Of a stretch of 46,466 bases of DNA, positions 19,201 through 28,083 are shown piece after piece. The notes beneath the pieces are model-generated. The model worked only from the letters and a program-made list of their open reading frames with translations, searched no databases and had not been told where the DNA came from. The first letter of the stretch is position 1, and each line of letters begins with the position of its first letter. The stretch lies in the NCBI GenBank assembly GCA_025358085.1, contig JANYKT010000003.1, positions 1 to 46,466 of the forward strand. Direction: 5' to 3'. Source of the stretch: Deltaproteobacteria bacterium. GTDB lineage: Bacteria > Myxococcota > Myxococcia > Myxococcales > 40CM-4-68-19. The position numbers and the translations under genes were made by a program.

Positions 19201-20370
19201 ATGGAAGTCCCGACCGTCACCGTTTCGCCCAAAGGAGCGGCTCGCGCGCGCGCCGGGCATCCCTGGATTTTCCGCGCCGACGTCGCCTCCGCCCTGCCCG
19301 GCCTGGCCTCGGGCCAGGAGGTGCGGCTTGCCGACGCGCGCGGCAACTTTATCGGGCGCGCGTTCTGGGCCACGCAGTCGCCGATTGCGCTGCGCGTGCT
19401 CTCGCGCAAGGACGAGCCGCTCGATGACGCGCTCCTCGCCGAGCGGCTCGGGCAGGCCCTCGCGCGCCGCCGCGCTTTCTTCCCCAAAGCCGACGCCTTC
19501 CGCCTGGCACACGGCGAGGCGGACTTGTTGCCGGGCTACTTCGTCGACATCTACGGCGACGTCGCGGCGGTGCAGCATCTCGCCGAGTGGGCCGACGCGA
19601 AGCGCGCCACGCTCGCGCGATTGGTCGTCGAACTCACCGGTGTCAAAGCGGTGGTCTCCCGCGACGACGGCAGCTCGCGCGACTTCGAGGGCCTCGAGCG
19701 GCGCTGCGAAATCCTTCACGGCTCGGCGCCGATCAAGGCAATTTATCACGAGGGACCTATCGAGTTGGAAGTTGACCTGCTCGGCGATCACAAGACCGGC
19801 GGGTATCTCGACCAGGCCGAGAATCATCTACGCGCCGGCGAGATCGCGCGCGGCGAGGCGCTGGATGCGTTTTGCTATCACGGCGGCTTCGCTCTGCAAC
19901 TGGCCAAGGGCGCAACACACGTCCTTGCCATCGACCAGGACGCGCACGCCGTCGAGCGCACCCGCCTGAACGCCGCGCGCAACGGGGTCACGAACATCGA
20001 GGTCAAGGCCGCCAATGCAATTGAACAGCTGCGCGCGCTGGACAAGGCGGGCCGCAAGTTCGACACCGTCGTGCTCGACCCGCCCGCGTTCGCGAAGCGG
20101 CGCGACGGGCTCGAGGCGGCGCTTCGCGTCTACCGCGAAATCAACTATCGCGGCCTGCGCCTGCTCAATCCCGGCGGCATCCTCATTACCTGTTCTTGCT
20201 CTGGCCGCGTCACCAATGAGCTGTTCGCGGAAGTGATGGCCTGGGCAGCGCAGGAGGCTAAACGGCCGGTGCAGCTGCTCGAACGCCGCGGCGCCTCGCG
20301 CGATCACCCGCCGCTGGTGGGAGTGCCCGAGACCGAATACCTCAAGGCCTGGTTCCTGCTCGCGCCGTAA
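19201..20370 (+). CDS. Class I SAM-dependent rRNA methyltransferase, RlmI-like
   Basis: A 389-residue methyltransferase of the RlmI family, whose E. coli member makes 5-methylcytosine at position 1962 of 23S rRNA. ATG 19201 begins EVPTVTVSPKGAARARAGHP, where the PUA domain starts. HPWIFRADVA is typical. The SAM-binding part has LDAFCYHGGFALQLAK (motif I), VLAIDQDAHAVERTRLNAARNG, and the motif IV region TVVLDPPAFAKRRDG. A later cysteine stretch ILITCSCSG matches the family's (ILxTCSCS) end. An ORF frame open upstream of 19201 overlaps moxR and is not used. Target base is inferred from family. Confidence 0.88.
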   Translation: MEVPTVTVSPKGAARARAGHPWIFRADVASALPGLASGQEVRLADARGNFIGRAFWATQSPIALRVLSRKDEPLDDALLAERLGQALARRRAFFPKADAFRLAHGEADLLPGYFVDIYGDVAAVQHLAEWADAKRATLARLVVELTGVKAVVSRDDGSSRDFEGLERRCEILHGSAPIKAIYHEGPIELEVDLLGDHKTGGYLDQAENHLRAGEIARGEALDAFCYHGGFALQLAKGATHVLAIDQDAHAVERTRLNAARNGVTNIEVKAANAIEQLRALDKAGRKFDTVVLDPPAFAKRRDGLEAALRVYREINYRGLRLLNPGGILITCSCSGRVTNELFAEVMAWAAQEAKRPVQLLERRGASRDHPPLVGVPETEYLKAWFLLAP

Positions 20371-20423
20371 ATCTAGTTTCGCCGAGCCTGGCCGCAAAGG
20401 CGCTGTGGTAGCGCGCGACTATT

Positions 20424-21605
20424 TCATGGCGCCAGCCCCGGCGGCGGCTGCGAGATGGGCTGCTTCTGCTTCAGCGCTGCCTCGCGCACGATGTCGAACA
20501 CCCGCTTGGGCGGGGTCCAGCCCCATTCTTTTTCCAGCAGCGAAATCTTCTCGACGTCGCGCCGGATGCCGTTCCACTCGGCTTCCGGCAGCGAGCAAAA
20601 AGCCTCGACGGCTCGCGGGTCGAGCTGGGTCCCGGCCACGCGCTGCATCTCGGCGACCGCCGCGTCGTGCGATTGCGCCTTGCGATAGGGCCGGTCGCTG
20701 GTGATCGCGTCATAAGTGTCCGCTACCGCGAAGAGCCGCGCGCCGAGCACGATCTGGTCGCCCTTGAACCTGCCCGGATATCCGTTGCCGTCGAATCGCT
20801 CCTGGTGCTGGAGCACGACCTTGCTGGCCTCGCGCAGGAACTCGATGCGCTGGAGCAGCGCCCAACCGAGGTGCGGGTGCTCGCGCATCTCGGCCCATTC
20901 GTCGGCGTCGAGCGGCCCCGGCTTGAGCAGCACGGCGTCGCGCACGCCGATCTTGCCGATGTCGTGCAGCAGCGCGCCCATCTCGATGGTGCGCAGCTCG
21001 GCGGTATCAGTCACGCCGAGCTGCTCGGCGATGCGCCTGGTGAAGCGTGAGACGCGGCGCGAGTGCCATTGGGTCTCGGTATCGCGGTAATCGAGCACCG
21101 CCACCATGCCGTCGAGGAGGTTGGTGGTGCGCTCGTCGACCAGCGCCTCGAGGCCTTTGTTGAGCGCGGCAAGCTCCTGGTTCTGACTCTGCACGATGGC
21201 GGTCAGCTGACGATTCTTCTCGCGCAATCCATAGGTATCAAAAGCCTGCCGCACGCAGCCCAGCAGCTCGGCTCGATTCCACGGCTTGCTGAGGATGCGA
21301 AAAATATCGCCCCTGTTGATGGCGTCCACCGCGGCGCTGAAATCGTGCGCGGCCGTCAACAGGATGCGAATGGTCTCGGGCTGAAGCTCCTTGGCCTTGG
21401 CGAGGAACTCCGCGCCGGTCATTCCCGGCATCATATAATCGGCGGAGAGCACCTGATAAGGACGCTCTTTGAGCTTTTGCAGCGCGTCCACCGGATCGGC
21501 GCAGGCGGTGACCTGGTAGCCCGCAGCCTCGAAAGTCCGTTGCAACGCGAAAAGAATCGGACCTTCGTCGTCGACGATCAGGAGCCTCTCGACCTCAACG
21601 GACAT
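20424..21605 (-). CDS. Two-component response regulator with HD-GYP domain
   Basis: Likely a cyclic-di-GMP phosphodiesterase switched by phosphorylation. ATG 21605 is chosen because GAGGTGG lies six bases upstream; the longer ORF to 21770 is not needed. The receiver domain (residues 5-120) has LLIVDDEGP, phosphoacceptor Asp56 in SADYMMPGMTG and Lys107 in LSKPW. A helical linker (130-160) leads to an HD-GYP domain with LLHDIGKIG (His-Asp at 214-215) and QHQERFDGNGYPG (275-277 GYP). The usual HHE is HQE here, a variant I have seen in other family members. No sensor kinase is adjacent. Confidence 0.92.
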   Translation of the reverse strand: MSVEVERLLIVDDEGPILFALQRTFEAAGYQVTACADPVDALQKLKERPYQVLSADYMMPGMTGAEFLAKAKELQPETIRILLTAAHDFSAAVDAINRGDIFRILSKPWNRAELLGCVRQAFDTYGLREKNRQLTAIVQSQNQELAALNKGLEALVDERTTNLLDGMVAVLDYRDTETQWHSRRVSRFTRRIAEQLGVTDTAELRTIEMGALLHDIGKIGVRDAVLLKPGPLDADEWAEMREHPHLGWALLQRIEFLREASKVVLQHQERFDGNGYPGRFKGDQIVLGARLFAVADTYDAITSDRPYRKAQSHDAAVAEMQRVAGTQLDPRAVEAFCSLPEAEWNGIRRDVEKISLLEKEWGWTPPKRVFDIVREAALKQKQPISQPPPGLAP

Positions 21606-21693
21606 TGCCACCTCACGCAGGGGAGGATAGCACCCTTCTCTCAGAGACTCGGGTAAGCGCAAGATGCACACTCCCGTGGGGAGGGAGGCACAC

Positions 21694-22506
21694 ATGCGAG
21701 CACTGGTCGATTCGAATTGGGTTGTAGAGCACCGGGAGGTTCGGCTGGTCGATCTGCGCTGGAGTCCCACGGGATCGGCGCTCGCGCGCTATCAAGCGGG
21801 CCACCTGCCTTCCGCCGCCTTCGTCGACCTCGACCGGGATCTCGCGCAGCCCGGTGGGCCGGGGCGGCATCCCTTTCCCTCGGTGGAGGATTTCGCCGCG
21901 CTGCTCGGGCGCCTGGGCATCGCGCCAACGACTCCTGTTGTTGTCTATGACGATGGCCCTGGCTCTTTCGCGGCGCGACTCTGGTTCATGCTGCGGGTGC
22001 ACGGGCATCTGAATTCTGCCGTGCTCGATGGCGGCCTCGCCGCCTGGACGGCCGCGGGATTGCCGCTGTCTGTCGAGGAGCCCCACTTCGCGCCGGTCGC
22101 TCTTTCTCCGCTGGTTCGCGATGAATCACGACTGGTCGACCGCGCCGCCGTCGCCGCTCGCGCGCAGTCCGCGCTGCTGCTCGACGCGCGCGCCCCCGAG
22201 CGCTATCGCGGTGAAACAGAGCCAATCGACAAGGTCGCCGGCCACATCCCGGGAGCCGTCAATGCGCCGTTCGCCAATAACCTTGACCCCGGCGGCCGCT
22301 TCAAGCCAGCTGCCGAGTTGCGCGATCTCTATCTGAAACTCGGCGCCGGCCGCGCGACCGAAGTCATCGCTTCTTGCGGCAGCGGTGTTACCGCTTGCCA
22401 CGACTTATTGGCGCTCGAACTCGCCGGCATATCGAATGCAAAGCTCTATATCGGTTCCTGGAGCGACTGGTGTTCCTCCGGCGCCCCTGTCGCCACCGGC
22501 TCTTGA
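21694..22506 (+). CDS. Rhodanese-family sulfurtransferase (thiosulfate/mercaptopyruvate type)
   Basis: A two-domain rhodanese, 270 residues, that moves sulfane sulfur from thiosulfate or 3-mercaptopyruvate to an acceptor. The start ATG 21694 has GGGAGG just upstream; the in-frame ATG at 21664 lacks a site. The first domain has LVDLRWSPTGSAL and GHLPSAAFVDLDRDL. The second has LLDARAPERYRGETEPID and AGHIPGAVNAPF. The active-site loop ASCGSGVTACHD carries the persulfide-forming Cys. CGSGVTA is closer to the sulfurtransferase SseA type (CGSGVTA) than to thiosulfate rhodanese (CRKGVTA). It converges with the M20 peptidase gene, ending 6 bp away. Confidence 0.92.
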   Translation: MRALVDSNWVVEHREVRLVDLRWSPTGSALARYQAGHLPSAAFVDLDRDLAQPGGPGRHPFPSVEDFAALLGRLGIAPTTPVVVYDDGPGSFAARLWFMLRVHGHLNSAVLDGGLAAWTAAGLPLSVEEPHFAPVALSPLVRDESRLVDRAAVAARAQSALLLDARAPERYRGETEPIDKVAGHIPGAVNAPFANNLDPGGRFKPAAELRDLYLKLGAGRATEVIASCGSGVTACHDLLALELAGISNAKLYIGSWSDWCSSGAPVATGS

Positions 22507-22512
22507 CTTTCC

Positions 22513-24009
22513 TTAGACAGCGAGCTCGTGAAGGTATTCGACGAAGGACATGGCTGCTCCGTCGTAGCCCTGGACTTTGGGATTGGATGATTCAATCACG
22601 TAGTACTCGTCCGGGGCGTGCGCGCCGCCGCCGTGGCCGAGGCCGAAATGCCCCGCCGCCAGCTTGAGCGGCTCTCCGGTAAAGACGATACCGGGATAGG
22701 AGCCCGCATTGCGCGGCCAGAGTATCGGGTGAATTCCCGCCCGCTCCAGCACCGAGAACTGCGCGCGAATCAACGGCGCGTCGACCGAGGTGCTGGTGGG
22801 ATCATATCCGCCGCCCAGCTTGATTTCGAGGTCTCCGTAGCCGCGCTTCGCCAGGTGCGCCTTGAGCTTCGCCAGCGAATCATCGCGAGTCATATCCGGT
22901 ACCAGCCGCATATCAATCTTGGCGATCGCCTGGTGCGGCAACACCGTCTTCCCGCCGGGTCCGGTATACCCGCCGACCAGCCCTTCGATATTGACCGTGG
23001 GCCGCGAGATGAGACTCTCCAGGGACTGCTGCCAGCCCTCGTCGCGCGCCCACTTGTCCACCGAGAGCGATTTCTTCGAGGCAGCCTCGCTCTGCCGCTG
23101 CGTCGCCTCGGCGACCATGGCCTTCTCGGCCGCACTGATCGGCCGCACCTTCTCAAACCATCCGTCGATGGCCGGGTCGTTCCCGTCGGCGGTGACGAGC
23201 GTATGCAGCGCCTGGACCAGATGCCACGCGGGACTATCCACCTTTGCCTTCAGGCTGGAATGGATATCCTTGCGCGGGCCGCGGCCCCACTTCTCGCCGC
23301 TCGAAATCAATTCGATCTCGACAACCCCCTTTGAGCCGAGGCTGACTGTCACCGTCCCGTCCGGATCCTGCAACGCCGATGGCATGAAGATGCCAGTGCA
23401 GCGCTTTAGCGCGTTCAATATTTCGGGCCGGCGAACGACCTGCGGGAAGTGGGGCGAGGCGATCTCCTCCTCGCCTTCGGCAACCAACACCAGATTGACC
23501 GGCAGCTTGCCGCCCGCACCGCGAATGGCGTGCAGCGCGGCGAGGAACGCCGACTCGGGGCCCTTCTGGTTCACCGCGCCGCGGCCGACGATCACCTTGC
23601 CGAAGCCGGGCTTGTCGAGCATCCGCGCCTCCCACGGCGGCGAGGTCCACTCGCGCGGGTCGGCGTGCTTCACATCGTACATGAAGTAAAGCCCGACGGT
23701 GCGCGGCGCCCCGGCGTCATACGTTGCAAATACGCCCGGCTGGCCGTCGGTAGGAATTTTCACCGCGCTTTGGAAGCCGGCATCGCGCAGCAGCTTGATG
23801 AACAGATCGCAGCCCTCGACCACGCCGATGTTCTCGGCCGCAACGGAGGGTTGGCGTATCCATTGCTGCAGGCGCAGCACCGCCTCGTCGTGCCGCCTGG
23901 CGATTTCCTTCCGATAGCGGGACAGGTCCGGAGCCGCCTGCAACGTGCGCGGCATTGCCAATGCAGCCGCCGTCGCGGCTGCGCCTCCGAGAAAGGTTCG
24001 TCGGTCCAT
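22513..24009 (-). CDS. M20-family peptidase-like protein, Tat-exported, altered metal site
   Basis: A 498-residue exported hydrolase of the M20 zinc-peptidase/carboxypeptidase family. MDRRTFLGGAAATAAALA is a twin-arginine signal. The fold is clear, with WTSPPWEARM, EGEEEIASP, the dimerisation domain and a C-terminal GHGGGAHAPDEY. The usual metal ligands are altered: GHYDVQP becomes FMYDVKHADP (His to Met), the ADDKG block is AVNQKGP (Asp to Asn), and the later ligand Asp appears replaced in FMPSA. The final His is kept. From memory, a subfamily with this Met/Asn pattern exists. It is divergent from the M28 gene 50 bp away. Substrate is unknown. Confidence 0.85.
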   Translation of the reverse strand: MDRRTFLGGAAATAAALAMPRTLQAAPDLSRYRKEIARRHDEAVLRLQQWIRQPSVAAENIGVVEGCDLFIKLLRDAGFQSAVKIPTDGQPGVFATYDAGAPRTVGLYFMYDVKHADPREWTSPPWEARMLDKPGFGKVIVGRGAVNQKGPESAFLAALHAIRGAGGKLPVNLVLVAEGEEEIASPHFPQVVRRPEILNALKRCTGIFMPSALQDPDGTVTVSLGSKGVVEIELISSGEKWGRGPRKDIHSSLKAKVDSPAWHLVQALHTLVTADGNDPAIDGWFEKVRPISAAEKAMVAEATQRQSEAASKKSLSVDKWARDEGWQQSLESLISRPTVNIEGLVGGYTGPGGKTVLPHQAIAKIDMRLVPDMTRDDSLAKLKAHLAKRGYGDLEIKLGGGYDPTSTSVDAPLIRAQFSVLERAGIHPILWPRNAGSYPGIVFTGEPLKLAAGHFGLGHGGGAHAPDEYYVIESSNPKVQGYDGAAMSFVEYLHELAV

Positions 24010-24059
24010 GCGCGCACTGTAGCGTGCAAGAATCCGGCGCGCTGTTAGGATGCGCGCTT

Positions 24060-25649
24060 ATGCTCACTATCCTGCTCGCCGCCGCCGCAGCGCTGAACCC
24101 CTACTCTTCCGCGCTGCACAAGGTCACCCCGGCCGAGCTCTCCGGACACCTGCGATTCCTGGCCGACGACCTGCTCGAAGGCCGCAAGCCCGGCCAGCGC
24201 GGCTCGGACCTGGCGGTGCTTTATCTCGCCTCCGAGCTGGAGGCGATGGGTCTGCAGCCCGGCTGGAAGGGCTCGTTCATCCAGCCCGTCCCACTGGTCG
24301 AGCTGCGCGGCAAGCTGCCTTCCGAGATCAAGTTTGGCAATGGCGTCACGCTGCACGCAGGTCTGGGCGTCAAGTCGGACATGGTGATCGACCCGGACGC
24401 CGAGGTCGCGACAGCGAGTGTGAAGGACGCGCCGCTCGTCTTCGCCGGGTACGGGATCGTTGCGCCTGAATATGGCTGGGACGATTACAAGGACATCGAC
24501 GTCAAAGGGAAGATTGTCGTGCTGATGAACTTCAATCCGCCATTCCAAGGTGAAGGCGTGCGGCTCTGGTATGGCCGCTGGGATTACAAGTACCAGCAGG
24601 CCGCGGCGCACGGCGCGGCGGGCGCCATCATCATTCATACGACGGCGTCGGCGGGTTATCCCTGGCAGGTGCTGTCGAATTCGGCCGAAGGCGTTCGCGT
24701 CGCGCTGCCTCCCGAGCCCGGCGAAGAGCGATTGCAGTTCCGCGCCTGGGTCACCGAAGAGGCCGCGCGAAAGCTTGCCCCCAAGCTCGAGGAGCTGCGC
24801 GCAGCGGCCACGCACAAGGACTTCAAGCCGTCGAGCCTGGGGGTGACCCTCTCACTGGAGATGCCGATCGAAAAGCGCGTCATCGACAGCGCCAACGTGG
24901 TCGGCCTGTTGCCCGGCACCGACCCGACGCTCAAGTCCGAAGCGGTCATGTTCAGCGCGCACCACGATCACCTGGGCAAGGTGACGCCTAAGCCGCCGGC
25001 GACGGACGGCATCTACAACGGCGCCCTCGACAATGCTTCCGGCTGCGCGGCCGTCCTGACCATGGCGCACGCCGTAAGCTTCGCGCCGCCGAAGCGGTCG
25101 ATGTATTTCGTCTTCGTCACCGCCGAGGAGCAGGGCCTGCTCGGGTCGAAGTATTTCGCGCAGCACCCGCCCATTCCAGCGGGCCGCTTCGCGGTCGATA
25201 TCAATATCGACAGCTTCAACAAGTTCGGCAAGACCACCGACCTCTCGGTGCTGGGACTGGGCAAGTCAACCGTGGACGCGGTGGTGAAGCAGGTCGCAGC
25301 CGGACAGGGCCGCACCATCCATGGCGATGTCCATCCTGATCGCGGTTCGTTCTATCGCTCCGATCAATTTGAGTTGGCCCGGGTCGGCGTGCCGCCGCTC
25401 TATGCGCGCGGTGGGCCTACTTTCGCCGGCAAGCCCGCGGGCTGGGGCGATCAGCAGCAGTTGGCGTTCGAACAGCACGACTATCACCAGCCGTCGGACG
25501 AGTATCACGGCGACTGGGATCTCTCTGGCGCGGTGCAGGACACGCAGCTGCTGCTCGAGGTGGGACTGCGCATCGCCAATGCGAAGTCGCTGCCGTCGTG
25601 GACGCCGGGTGATGAGTTCGAGGCCGCGCGCAAGAGCGCTGCGCGCTGA
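24060..25649 (+). CDS. M28-family metallopeptidase with PA domain
   Basis: A 529-residue secreted aminopeptidase/carboxypeptidase-like protein of peptidase family M28. The start ATG 24060 gives a short signal peptide (MLTILLAAAAALN). The peptidase fold is split by a protease-associated domain (about residues 100-270, including FAGYGIVAPEYGWDDY and AAAHGAAGAIIIHTTAS). Zinc ligands are visible: HHDHLG, the bridging Asp in LDNASGCAAVL, Glu pair EEQGLLGSKYF, VDINIDSFNKFG and the final His in HQPSDEYHGDWD. It is a neighbour of a divergent M20 gene, so two exported peptidases share one short promoter region (24010-24059). Confidence 0.92.
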   Translation: MLTILLAAAAALNPYSSALHKVTPAELSGHLRFLADDLLEGRKPGQRGSDLAVLYLASELEAMGLQPGWKGSFIQPVPLVELRGKLPSEIKFGNGVTLHAGLGVKSDMVIDPDAEVATASVKDAPLVFAGYGIVAPEYGWDDYKDIDVKGKIVVLMNFNPPFQGEGVRLWYGRWDYKYQQAAAHGAAGAIIIHTTASAGYPWQVLSNSAEGVRVALPPEPGEERLQFRAWVTEEAARKLAPKLEELRAAATHKDFKPSSLGVTLSLEMPIEKRVIDSANVVGLLPGTDPTLKSEAVMFSAHHDHLGKVTPKPPATDGIYNGALDNASGCAAVLTMAHAVSFAPPKRSMYFVFVTAEEQGLLGSKYFAQHPPIPAGRFAVDINIDSFNKFGKTTDLSVLGLGKSTVDAVVKQVAAGQGRTIHGDVHPDRGSFYRSDQFELARVGVPPLYARGGPTFAGKPAGWGDQQQLAFEQHDYHQPSDEYHGDWDLSGAVQDTQLLLEVGLRIANAKSLPSWTPGDEFEAARKSAAR

Positions 25650-25657
25650 CGGGAAAG

Positions 25658-25677
25658 CGAGCCGCCATCGCGGCTTG
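25658..25677. terminator. Possible hairpin between convergent genes
   Basis: An 8-bp stem (core AGCCGC paired with GCGGCT, plus a G-U and a C-G pair) closes a CATC loop in the 44-bp gap between the M28 peptidase and the converging GAF-HD-GYP gene. No T-run follows, so it is at best an imperfect terminator for either direction. Confidence 0.35.
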
Positions 25678-25693
25678 CAGACACCGCGCTGCT

Positions 25694-27208
25694 TCAGGGT
25701 TCCTCGGAAGCCTTGCCGGCGACGTCTGCTTCGATAAAGACCGTCAACAGGTCTTTATCGACCTCGCCGCGTTTCGCCTCGTCGAGGAGGATGTCGTACG
25801 CCTTCTCCCTGGGCACCGCGCGCTTGTAGGGCCGGTCGCTGGCGGTGAGCGCGTCGAAGATATCGCTGATGGTCATCATCCGCGTCGGCAACGCGATATC
25901 CGGTTCTTTCAATGAGCGCGGGTATCCCCGGCCAGTCAGCTTTTCGTGATGGCCATAAGCAATGTCAGGCACGTTCCGCAGCGTACGAGTCCAGGGAATC
26001 TGCGAGAGGAACCGGAACGTGTGCGTGACGTGCGATTCAATCTCGCGCCGCTCGTCTTCAGTCAGCGAGCCCTTGCGGATAGAGAGCTTGAGCTTCTCGC
26101 CCTCATTCAGGAACGGCCGCGCCTCGCCGTTGAAAGGGCTGACGAAGGTGGCGCGGGCGATCTCGTCGAGCCGGCCGAAGCTGCCCTCGGCCAGGAGCGT
26201 GGGCTTGTTGCAGGTGAGGACGAAGTCGAACATGGAGTTCAATTCGAGCTTGCGCGCGGCGAGCCTTGCGTCGATTGCCGCGAGCCGCTGCGGTGCTTCG
26301 TCCGGCCGGCCTTCGAGCAGGAGCTTCACCTTCTCGCGCTCGGAATAAAGCTCCTCCTGCATCAAGATGGTCTCAAAGCGGCCGCGCAGCCCGTCCAGCT
26401 CCAGCGGCTCGAGCTTGTTCGCTTTGACGAGCACGTTCTCGCGAACGCCGACCTTGCCAAAGTCGTGCAGCAGCGCCGCATAACGAAGCTCCTGCCGCTC
26501 TTGCGACGACAGCGAGGCGCCGCGCCAGATGCCGGCGCTGCTGGAGGCGCGCGGCAAGGCATCGGCGAGTCCCACGCTCAAGCGCGCTACCCGTCCCGAG
26601 TGCCCGGCAGTGGTGGGATCGCGCGACTCGATTGCGACCACGCTGGCGCGCACGAAGCCCTCAAAAAGCTGCTCAATCTCCTGGTGCAGCAGCGCATTGT
26701 TGACGGCCGCGGCAGCCTGCCCGCCCAGCGCACTGAGCAGCTCCTCGTCTTCATCCGAGAACGGCGCCTCGCCCTTCTTGTTGAGCGCCTGCAGAACGCC
26801 GACCGTCTCGCCATCGACGGCGCGCATGGGCACGCAGAGAATGCTGCGCGTGTGGTAGCCGGTTTGCTTGTCCACCGCCTGGTTGAAGCGCGGGTCCAGA
26901 TACGCATCAGGGATATTGACCGCGGTATTGGTGGTCGCCACCGCTCCGGCGATGCCGCGATCCATCGGAATGCGGATCTCCTTCATCTGCACGCCTTGCG
27001 CGACCTTGCTCCAGAGTTCGCCGCGTTCGCGGTCCACCAGGAAGAGCGAGCAGCGATCGGCTTCGACGACTCGAGCGGCAGATTGCACGATCATCGTGAG
27101 CAGCCGGTCGAGGTCGCGCTCGGCAACCAGCGCCTTGGCGACGTCAAGAATATGACCCAGCTTGTCAACCCGCTGCTGGAGCTTGTCCACTGCCGCGGAC
27201 TGTAGCAC
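25694..27208 (-). CDS. GAF domain plus HD-GYP-type phosphohydrolase
   Basis: A 504-residue sensor/hydrolase. GTG 27208 is the longest start; GTG 27187 is an alternative. A short coiled coil (VDKLQQRVDKLGHILDVA) leads to a GAF domain (about residues 25-185), including VEADRCSLFLVDRERGELW and ILCVPMRAVDGETVGVLQALN. The HD part shows HSGRVARLS and LLHDFGKVGVRENVL. Before the second half comes an insertion of about 150 residues (FETILMQEELYSEREKVKLL and so on). The final block is YGHHEKLTGRGYP, then ISDIFDALTASDRPYKRA. The Asp of the usual HHExxDGxGYP is Thr here. It is likely a cyclic-di-GMP hydrolase or a relative, with GAF ligand unknown. It diverges from the PAS gene 77 bp away. Confidence 0.9.
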   Translation of the reverse strand: MLQSAAVDKLQQRVDKLGHILDVAKALVAERDLDRLLTMIVQSAARVVEADRCSLFLVDRERGELWSKVAQGVQMKEIRIPMDRGIAGAVATTNTAVNIPDAYLDPRFNQAVDKQTGYHTRSILCVPMRAVDGETVGVLQALNKKGEAPFSDEDEELLSALGGQAAAAVNNALLHQEIEQLFEGFVRASVVAIESRDPTTAGHSGRVARLSVGLADALPRASSSAGIWRGASLSSQERQELRYAALLHDFGKVGVRENVLVKANKLEPLELDGLRGRFETILMQEELYSEREKVKLLLEGRPDEAPQRLAAIDARLAARKLELNSMFDFVLTCNKPTLLAEGSFGRLDEIARATFVSPFNGEARPFLNEGEKLKLSIRKGSLTEDERREIESHVTHTFRFLSQIPWTRTLRNVPDIAYGHHEKLTGRGYPRSLKEPDIALPTRMMTISDIFDALTASDRPYKRAVPREKAYDILLDEAKRGEVDKDLLTVFIEADVAGKASEEP

Positions 27209-27285
27209 GCAGCCAGTTCGGTGTCGGTTCGGCCAGTATATCCGGGCTTTACTCGCGCCCCGAAAAAGCGCATTGCAGCGCGGTC

Positions 27286-28083
27286 ATGGCCGAGCTCCCG
27301 AAGCTCTTTGCAGCAAACCCCCAGCCGATGCTGATTTACCAGCTGGAGAATCTTTCGCTGCTGGCGGTCAACGACGCGCTCTGCGAGCGCTACGGCTATG
27401 AGCCGGGCGAGCTGGTCGGCAAGTCCCTCCTGGTCCTGCATCCTGAGGAGGATCACGCGCGGGTGCGAGAGGTGCTGCAGCCCGTACAGAAGGGCAGCGT
27501 GAGCGGCCTGCGGCGCGTGGCGGTCGGCCTCCGGCTCCTGCGCAAGGACGGCAGCGTGGTCGACTTCGAGGCCACCGGGCAGCCCATGGATCACGAGGGG
27601 CAAGCGGCACGCCTGGTGCTCATCAATGACGTGACGGAGCGCAAACGAGCCGACCTGGCCGAGCAGCGGTTCGCGGCCATGATCTCGCGCTCCCGCGACA
27701 TCGTGTTGTTCATCGCGCGGGACGGCCGCATCCTGGAGGCGAACCTGGCGGCGGCCCGCGCCTACGGCTATGCGCGTGAAGATTTGCTGCGCATGCGCAT
27801 CGCCGACCTCCGCGAGCCGACCACCGCGGGGGAGGTCCGGCGGCAGATGGAAAGCGCGGCTGGAGAGGGCCTCCTTTTCGAGACCATGCACCGGCGCCGC
27901 GATGGACAACCCTTTCCTGTCGAGGTGGACTCGGCCGGCGTCAAAATTCTCGGCGAGCGGGTCCTGGTGAGCGTCATCCGCGAATTGACTTCTGCGCGGG
28001 CATTGGAAGAAGAGCTGCGGCAAGCCCACGCACTCACCACCGAGTTGCAGCGGGAGCTGCACGCCCTTTCAAAGAGCGAGTAG
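27286..28083 (+). CDS. PAS-PAS sensory protein without output domain
   Basis: A 265-residue soluble protein with two PAS domains. PAS1 (about residues 1-120) includes PMLIYQLENLSLLAVNDALC and YGYEPGELVG, ending with a PAC-type INDVTERKRADL. PAS2 (about 125-245) includes SRDIVLFIARDGRILEANLA and AARAYGYAREDLLRMRI. A C-terminal coiled coil (ALEEELRQAHALTTELQREL) finishes the protein. There is no kinase, GGDEF or HD output, so it must act through a partner, plausibly by dimer coiled coil. The divergent GAF-HD-GYP gene is an obvious candidate, but that is inference. It overlaps the converging HD gene by 15 bp. Confidence 0.82.
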   Translation: MAELPKLFAANPQPMLIYQLENLSLLAVNDALCERYGYEPGELVGKSLLVLHPEEDHARVREVLQPVQKGSVSGLRRVAVGLRLLRKDGSVVDFEATGQPMDHEGQAARLVLINDVTERKRADLAEQRFAAMISRSRDIVLFIARDGRILEANLAAARAYGYAREDLLRMRIADLREPTTAGEVRRQMESAAGEGLLFETMHRRRDGQPFPVEVDSAGVKILGERVLVSVIRELTSARALEEELRQAHALTTELQRELHALSKSE

